Assembly (NCBI GenBank): GCA_027625915.1
Contig: JANTQA010000036.1
Location: forward strand, 12,995,855-13,059,854
Direction: 5' to 3'
From: Anaeramoeba flamelloides
Lineage: Eukaryota > Metamonada > Anaeramoebidae
DNA length: 64,000 bases
Below are positions 58,391 through 64,000 of this stretch, piece by piece. Below the pieces are notes generated by a model that saw only the letters and a program-made list of their open reading frames with translations, was not told the origin of the DNA and ran no database searches. The position numbers were made by a program, and so were the translations under genes. The first letter of the stretch is position 1. Every line of letters begins with the position of its first letter.

Positions 58391-60776
58391 TATATCTGTT
58401 TGTCAAAGAAGAAATGTTTTTATTCATGAATATAAAAAAATTTGTAATTTTGTAATTTTTTCAAAATTCCTGAAATGAAATCTATTTAATTCTATTATTT
58501 AAATAAAAATATTTTGAAAAATCTTTCTTCAAGAACCCTTTAAATTAAATAAAATTCTTATTCTCCTTATTTTTTTATTCAATTTATTTTTTGTATTTTA
58601 ATTAAAAAAGAAAGGATATAATGTAATTTTTTTGATAATATATTTAAAAAAAAAAAAAAAAAAAAAAAAAGAAAATTCAATAAAGAGTGTGTATCTTTAA
58701 TATTATACTTTTCAAATTTTTTTTGACTTTAATAAGATAAAATATAATCAAATAAAGGTATTATTTAATATGAACAGAAGAAAATAATAGAAAATATTGA
58801 TCATTATTATGGTGATGCCCTTCCTATCAAAAAGATAGATTAATATTTCAAAATAAATTAAAAGAAATAAATCTTTAAGGTATCAGTCTTCTACGACAAT
58901 AAGGTAAAATTTTAAAATATATTATTGGTGGTATTCTCTACTTACAAATTTTGTATATGCCAAGTGTCAAAAAATTCTGATCGAATAAGAAAGCCCCTAA
59001 AAAGAAAATTTGTTATATTTAGAACAATTTTTTTTCATTTATTCTGAAAAATAAAACCAATGTTTTCATTTTATTTCAAGCATTATAAAAATTTTTTTAC
59101 CTGGTTTATAGTCACATTCATCATTATTACATCATTAATAGTATTTGTTACAAGGAATTATTAATATGTCCATTTTTTTTATTTTTTGATATAAAACTTT
59201 TAGTTCACCAAAAAAATTGATATATTCAACGGATTAAAAAATAATTGTATTTTTTAAGAATGGTAGTTATAATAATTAAAGTTTTAACGTCATTTTAAAA
59301 TTTTACTAAAAAATTTTGTTTTTGTATTAAGATGAAATTCGATTTTTCACAATAAAATTTTCTTGGAGATATTTGGGAATTGGTTAATTACATCCTCTAA
59401 ATTCCTAATCATTTTTTTTTCTGACAAAAATAATTTGAATTGTTATAAGGATTCTTGTGAATAAGACCAAACAATTTGTTAAAAAAATTTTTCAAAATTA
59501 AAAATTCTTAAATTAAAATTGTTTTTCATTTTTTGTAAATCAGAAAACAACTTTTTCAAAACCTTAAAGAAAAATTTTTTTTTTGCTTAATAGATCTCAA
59601 TTTAATTGATAAACTGTAGTTAAGCTTCTACCGAATATTTATTTATTGAATCACCTATACAACAATTAGTTTTATTGGCTGAGATTTGAATTGAAATATT
59701 AATCAAAGAAAAAGAAACCAAATAAAAAATTTGCTTTCAAAATAAATACTTTCCAACATAAAACAAAAAATTTGTTTTCTCATTTTCACAAATTAACTTA
59801 ATTCTTAAACAAAATAATATGTTACCTTTTTTCGTTTTATATTGGAAACATGTAAATTTTGAATTTCAAAAAAGAGACTCAAATCAATAAATTGTTTAAA
59901 TTAGGCTAACTCATCCATTTCATAAGTCGAAACACAAATTACAAAAAAAAAAAATTTGAAGATCTTGACAAGATTTCTTTTTATTCTTAAAAATGACTAC
60001 CCCCTTAAAAGAAAAAATTTTAAAAACCTTTTTTTCAAGAACCAATCAACTCATATAAATTAAAAATTCATTTCATGAATAAAAATAAATATTGTGTTTT
60101 CTTATTCTTCTCCCAAGAAATAATAAATATACAAAGTTTATTTTTTAATATATTATACATTATTTCTTCAAGTACGCTCTTACAAATAAAAAAAATTACG
60201 GTACATAGACAAAAATTGCTAATTTAATCTATTAAGTTTTTTTATTAAATTTCAATTTTTATAAATTTAATAAATTGACTTTAAAAGGTTATGTTTCAAA
60301 GAACAGTTCGAAAATCAACTTTTTTACAAAATCCTCCTTATTTCGACAAATAAAAATCTATATTCAAAAACAAGTTCAAAAAATTTACCAACTGAAACAT
60401 CAACAAAAATGTTGCCAACATTTTTTATAATTAATCCCTAGTCTTCAAGAATTCTAAAAGAGATTTTTTATTTACTATGAGAACATGGGCACCATTTTAG
60501 AATCAAGAAATTGAATAAATAAGGTCCTCCTTTAAAAAATTCCTTTACCTCATAATAAATATAAAAAGATATAATCTATAAAAAATATGAATTCCCAAAG
60601 GGTTTCAAGAATAAAATTGAAATCAAGAGTATTTTACAAAAAGATCATTTTTTTCTTTCCCTCCTAATTGTCTTTTTTTTCACAGCCTTACTCTGAAACA
60701 GTGAATTCAACCAGTCTTAAAAGTAATATCTCTCATTTTTTATTGTTTTCCACTTCTCTCAAAATAAGAATAAAAA
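58391..60776. other. gene-less stretch between the ORP and TMEM181-like genes
   Basis: No gene is supported. It contains a poly-A tract at 58648-58670 and the left copy of the roughly 600-base direct repeat described separately (58880-59480). The rest is A/T-rich filler. Confidence 0.5.
58880..59480. repeat. direct repeat R10, left copy
   Basis: Collinear with 62960-63560: AAAATATATTATTGGTG(G/A)TATTC, AAGTGTCAAAAAATTCTGATCGA, then TTCATTTTATTTCAAGCA/TTCATTTTATCTCAAACA, AAGATGAAATT(C/T)GATTTTTCA and TTCTTG(G/A)AGATATTTGGGAATT. The copies are diverged, in the same orientation, with no coding frame. They lie on either side of the TMEM181-like gene. Confidence 0.75.
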
Positions 60777-62106
60777 ATGTTGATCGACAATTTTTCCAAA
60801 AAAAAACGAAGAGGATATTGCTTAATTCAATTTTTAATTATTGTAACTGTTGTTGTACTTCTTGCTTTCTTTTCCCCAAATTCTGAAGAAACAATTAATT
60901 CCAATACCACACCTGACACTCACCAATTGAATGATTCACAAGTTTTATATGAACTATCAGTCTCAGGCATAAATTCGTTAAATCGCTATATGGTCATTGA
61001 TGTGAAAGGTTACACAAATTCGATGATTGGTGTTGAAAAGGAAATTTCTGTAAAAGGCGAAATTTATGGATCTAATAACAACAAAGACACCATCGAAAAA
61101 TCAAAAGAGATCCAAACAATTCACAAAAAAATCATCATCTATTGCCCATTCCCAAAAGGCAGTGTATGTATTTCAAATACTTTCTTTTGATTGAATTGTT
61201 ATATTATCGTTGTTTACCTTTCTTGATTATTTTCTTTTGTTGCTATTGCTCAATAATTGGCCAAAGTTACTATTTTCTTTACACTCTCTCTTCATTTTTT
61301 TTTGTTTCTTTATTCTCGTTTCTTTCTTCTGTTTCTTTTTTTTTTTTTTTTGTTAGAAAAACGATCGATCCTGTGAAACAAAAGAGCTTGTTCAACTCCC
61401 AAATTTGAATTACAAAAAATACTTTTTAAATTTGACCATCACTGAAAATTCTAATACTGAGTCCTTAAAAAAAATAGACTTTCAAGTAAATTATCCTTCC
61501 TTCCACTCCAACCTACCCTAAACAAATTAAACTCTTGGAAATAAATAACTATTACGATATTGAAAATTTTTTTTCTTTCAATTTCTCATTCTCTTTTTCT
61601 TTCAATTTTTAATTCTTCCCACCCGCTGTCCCCACAAAAACGAAAAACAAAATCAGTATACAGTTGTTTCAAAAACAAAATCAATTTTGACCTTATGTCT
61701 TAGGAGTTGTTTTGGATTTGGTTGTTTAATTTTTTTACTCATTTGGGTGCTTTTAAGCAGAAGATCCTTAGAAAAAAGCCGCACTATCGAACAAAAATGG
61801 ATTCCTTTTTTATTTGTATTACTTTTCTTTTATAACAACCCTTTGCACTCAACAATTTATTATTTAGATTCCTCAGCTTGGGAGTTTTTGGAGATTTTGT
61901 TTGAAGCCTTCTTTTTGTCAACAGCCTTTGTATTTTTGCTTTCTGTTTTTGGTACTTTACGATTAAAAAGCGCAAACTACAATTCCCAATCAACAAATGT
62001 AACCTTTTCTTTTTTACTTACTTTCAATCTTCCTTTTCTTTGTCTTTTTCTCGCCACTCTCTTTACTAGTTTTTTACATTTAGGATTATGGGCTCATTAT
62101 ATTTAA
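60777..62106 (+). CDS. TMEM181/Wntless-like multi-pass membrane protein
   Basis: Exons 60777-61163, 61357-61485, 61657-62106; introns 193 and 171 bases; both junctions phase 0; 321 residues as modelled. ATG 60777 is followed by a basic stretch and a first membrane segment (LIQFLIIVTVVVLLAFF, residues ~17-33). Then comes a soluble, probably luminal region of about 150 residues (YELSVSGINSLNRYMVIDV), then FGFGCLIFLLIWVLL, the family-like RTIEQKWIPFLFVLLFFYNNP, and FEAFFLSTAFVFLLSVFGTLR. This order (N-terminal TM, luminal domain, E-Q-W box, NNP) fits TMEM181 and Wntless relatives, which are sorting or receptor-like proteins of the secretory path. The 3' end is uncertain: after STN the frame can read on to TAA 62104-62106, or splice from GTAACC at 61999. 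The later transmembrane helices of the family were not found, so the gene may be 3'-truncated. Confidence 0.6.
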
Positions 62107-62325
62107 AACAATACCTCACAGTTCATTTGTAAAGCAAGTAGTTTCCCTAAAACCTGTTAAAAAAAAGGATTTTCAACACTAAACTATTTTTCAGAATTAT
62201 TGTCACACCCTTATAGGTAGGACAAATTAGTGAATTTACCTTTTTTTGTTTTGTACCAATTATTAATTTCGTTTTACTTGTAGCCATGCAGCTTTTGGAT
62301 CATTTGGATTTTAAAAATATATATT

Positions 62326-62496
62326 ATACTGGTATTTGAATTCTAAATGGGACAAAATTTTCACTTCCTTTTCCATATTTGTCTTTAATAAAAAGAGTTT
62401 TCTCAGAAGTGGGTTGTAATTTGATGGATCTATTTGAAAAGGGAAATTGAAAATTCAAGCTGAAAATTTTTCCACATTTATAATTAAAATACCAGT
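62326..62496. mobile_element. F1 inverted-repeat element, copy E
   Basis: Starts TACTGGTATTTGAATTCTAAA, continues ATTTTCACTTCCTTTTCC, GAGTTTTCTCAGAAGTGGG, TGTAATTTGATG, and ends ATTTATAATTAAAATACCAGTA, the inverse of the start. 171 bases, immediately 3' of the TMEM181-like gene. Confidence 0.75.
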
Positions 62497-62714
62497 AGAG
62501 CTAAAACAAATTCTCCTCATACGTAGGGATTTGAAGATATTGAGAACATATAATTATTTTTTCACCCTGTGTTTAAATTATTAATTATAATGTTTCGGTT
62601 TAGACTTTGTTTTTGAAAGAATGATTAAGACTAACTTTCATCACCATAGGTTTCAATAAAATCCCACCAATAATATCGGTAAACCTATACTCGAGAAAGC
62701 AATTTTTGTGATTA

Positions 62715-62900
62715 CTGATAAATTCAAAAAAAAATTAAAAAACTTTTAGATCAGTTTCCATTTTTTTAATCGATAACTCGGCTTCCAAAGTGTCCCACGC
62801 AGAAAACATTTCAAAGATCAACTAATTTTACAAAATTTATAATCATTTAAAATAATAAAATGTTTTATTCAAAGTTAAGGTAAAAAAATTTTCAATATGG
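62715..62900. repeat. short dispersed repeat shared with 53825-54060
   Basis: TTACTGATAAATTC, CAGTTTCCATTTTT and CTAATTTTACAAAATTT align in order with ATACTGATAAATTC, CAATTTCCATTTTT and CTAATTTTACAGAGTTT at 53825-53960. The similarity is modest and the copies are old. Confidence 0.35.
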
Positions 62901-62959
62901 GAATTAAAACAAAAATTTTCAAACACTTATTTGAATTTATCAATAAAATTGATTTTTCT

Positions 62960-63560
62960 TTTAAAGTGATCAACCTATCACCTCAAAAGGACAAAATAAT
63001 AAAATATATTATTGGTGATATTCCAAACTTACTTATTTTGTCAATGTAAAGTGTCAAAAAATTCTGATCGACTAAGAAACCCAAAAAAGAAAATTTTTTT
63101 CAGACGAGATCAAATTTTTTTTCTATTTTTTTCTCAAAAGGAAAATTTTTAAATTCATTTTATCTCAAACACTAGAAAATTTTTTTACTCAATTTATTCC
63201 TATTTTTATCACTATTGCGCAATATCAAGTCTTTCTTGCCAGGAATATTAATGTAAATATTTTTTTCTTTTTTGAGAAAATTCTTTTGAGTTAACCTAAA
63301 AATTGATTTATTCAACATATTGAAAAATATTTGTATGTATTTTAAGAAGGACAGTTATAACCATTCAAGTTTTAAAGTCATTTACAAATTTTACTTATAA
63401 TTTGTGTTTTTGTCATAAGATGAAATTTGATTTTTCAAAAGAAAATTTTCTTGAAGATATTTGGGAATTTGTTAATTTTATCCATAAAAATTCAAAATCG
63501 TTTTTTTTATTACAAATATGATTTGAATTATTAACAAAATTCTTGTGAATCAGACAAAAC
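62960..63560. repeat. direct repeat R10, right copy
   Basis: Partner of 58880-59480, same orientation and order of landmarks. It ends about 95 bases before the degenerate VIT-gene fragment begins. Confidence 0.75.
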
Positions 63561-63655
63561 GATTTTTAAAAAATTTTTTTTTGTAATTTATTTCTTTTTT
63601 TTATTTTAAAACGAGAAAATTACTGTTTTAAAATTATAAAGAATAAAAAGTATTT

Positions 63656-64000
63656 TTGTACTCTTTCGGTTTCTCGTTCTTAGATGGACCTTCTTCTTTG
63701 CATAAGGGTACTCATAAATTTCTGGCCCGCTTGTTTTCAGAGGACAATGTATGTTCAAAATATTTAGCGCTTATAAAGGTTTCGAAAGAGAACGATTAAA
63801 CTTACATTATTACTAAAATGCACAATCCCATAATTTCCCCCAACAACGCCAGGATTTCATTTCATTTTATCACTAACGCGACTAACGATTGTTGACTTTC
63901 TCGTTCGCCCAATATTTGGATAAGATCTTTTTTCCGACAGGATATTGATCGGTCTGATTTCGAGATCAAATATTGCCAGACCGTGGAGCACCTTAGAGCC
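63656..64000 (-). pseudogene. degenerate partial duplicate of the VIT-vWA gene, cut by the window edge
   Basis: The segment aligns along its whole length with 45812-46140 of the VIT-vWA-TPR-DUF2135 gene, in the same (minus-coding) orientation. Shared runs include TCGGTTTCTCGTTCTT, ATGGACCTTCTTCTTTGCAT, CTCGTTCGCCCAATATTTGG, GACAGGATATTGATCG and GATTTCGAGATCAAATATT. Between them there are numerous single-base substitutions and small insertions and deletions, so no frame stays open. Matching runs of 15-25 identical bases separated by indels are what one expects either from a decayed young duplicate or from uncorrected long-read sequence at a contig end. The copy probably continues past 64000. 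Confidence 0.85.

Noticed and set aside
1-64000. tRNA or rRNA genes
   Set aside because: I looked for T-loop-like GGTTCGAATCC words and conserved rRNA blocks on both strands and found none.

Overview
This window looks like nuclear DNA of an AT-rich, unicellular eukaryote. Base composition is extremely A/T-biased with long poly-A and poly-T runs. Genes are split by GT-AG introns with phase-matched junctions, proteins carry Lys/Glu-rich low-complexity tracts, and TAA/TGA are used as stops. The gene set (RACK1, an ATG1/ULK-type kinase, a TRIM-like B-box/SPRY protein, a VIT-vWA-DUF2135 protein, an oxysterol-binding protein, an RGS protein, a U-box protein and a TMEM181-like membrane protein) resembles what I recall of Anaeramoeba-type amoeboflagellates. 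That taxonomic guess rests on style and was not searched; another AT-rich amoebozoan or metamonad cannot be excluded.

Layout, left to right. 1-2.3 kb: a MITE copy and an RGS-domain gene (minus) with an unresolved 3' end. 2.4-7.9 kb: gene-poor, repeat-rich. 7.9-8.6 kb: U-box/UIM ubiquitin-ligase gene (plus) with a one-base frame break in a poly-A run. 12.6-14.3 kb: three-exon RACK1 (minus) with an unusual acidic tail. 19.0-27.4 kb: four-exon ATG1/ULK kinase (minus), whose 5.8-kb second intron holds a dead LINE and at least four inverted-repeat elements. 29.8-30.1 kb: last exons of a possible unrecognised membrane protein. 31.3-37.8 kb: TRIM-like gene (plus) with a 5-kb intron and one in-frame stop. 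44.2-48.2 kb: large VIT-vWA-TPR-DUF2135 protein (minus). 55.2-58.4 kb: four-exon oxysterol-binding-protein relative (plus). 60.8-62.1 kb: TMEM181/Wntless-like protein (plus). 63.66-64.0 kb: a badly degraded second copy of part of the VIT gene, cut by the window edge.

The rest is dominated by non-autonomous inverted-repeat elements. I can separate about eight families (F1-F8 below), several with 2-5 diverged copies, plus two long hairpins: a 91/91-identical inverted repeat in the TRIM-like intron and a roughly 1.5-kb palindrome whose loop is a MITE. The genes do not form an evident pathway; they are ordinary eukaryotic signalling, autophagy, ubiquitin and membrane-traffic genes spaced by transposon-derived DNA. 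No tRNA, rRNA, CRISPR array, operon or intact autonomous transposon was seen. The best candidates for something undescribed are the element families and hairpins, and the multidomain VIT protein with its degenerate copy; none is a demonstrated new system.

Caution on small reading frames: at about 20% GC a codon is a stop roughly one time in ten, so dozens of 50-codon open stretches are expected by chance in 64 kb on both strands. Unrecognised short exons are therefore given low confidence.
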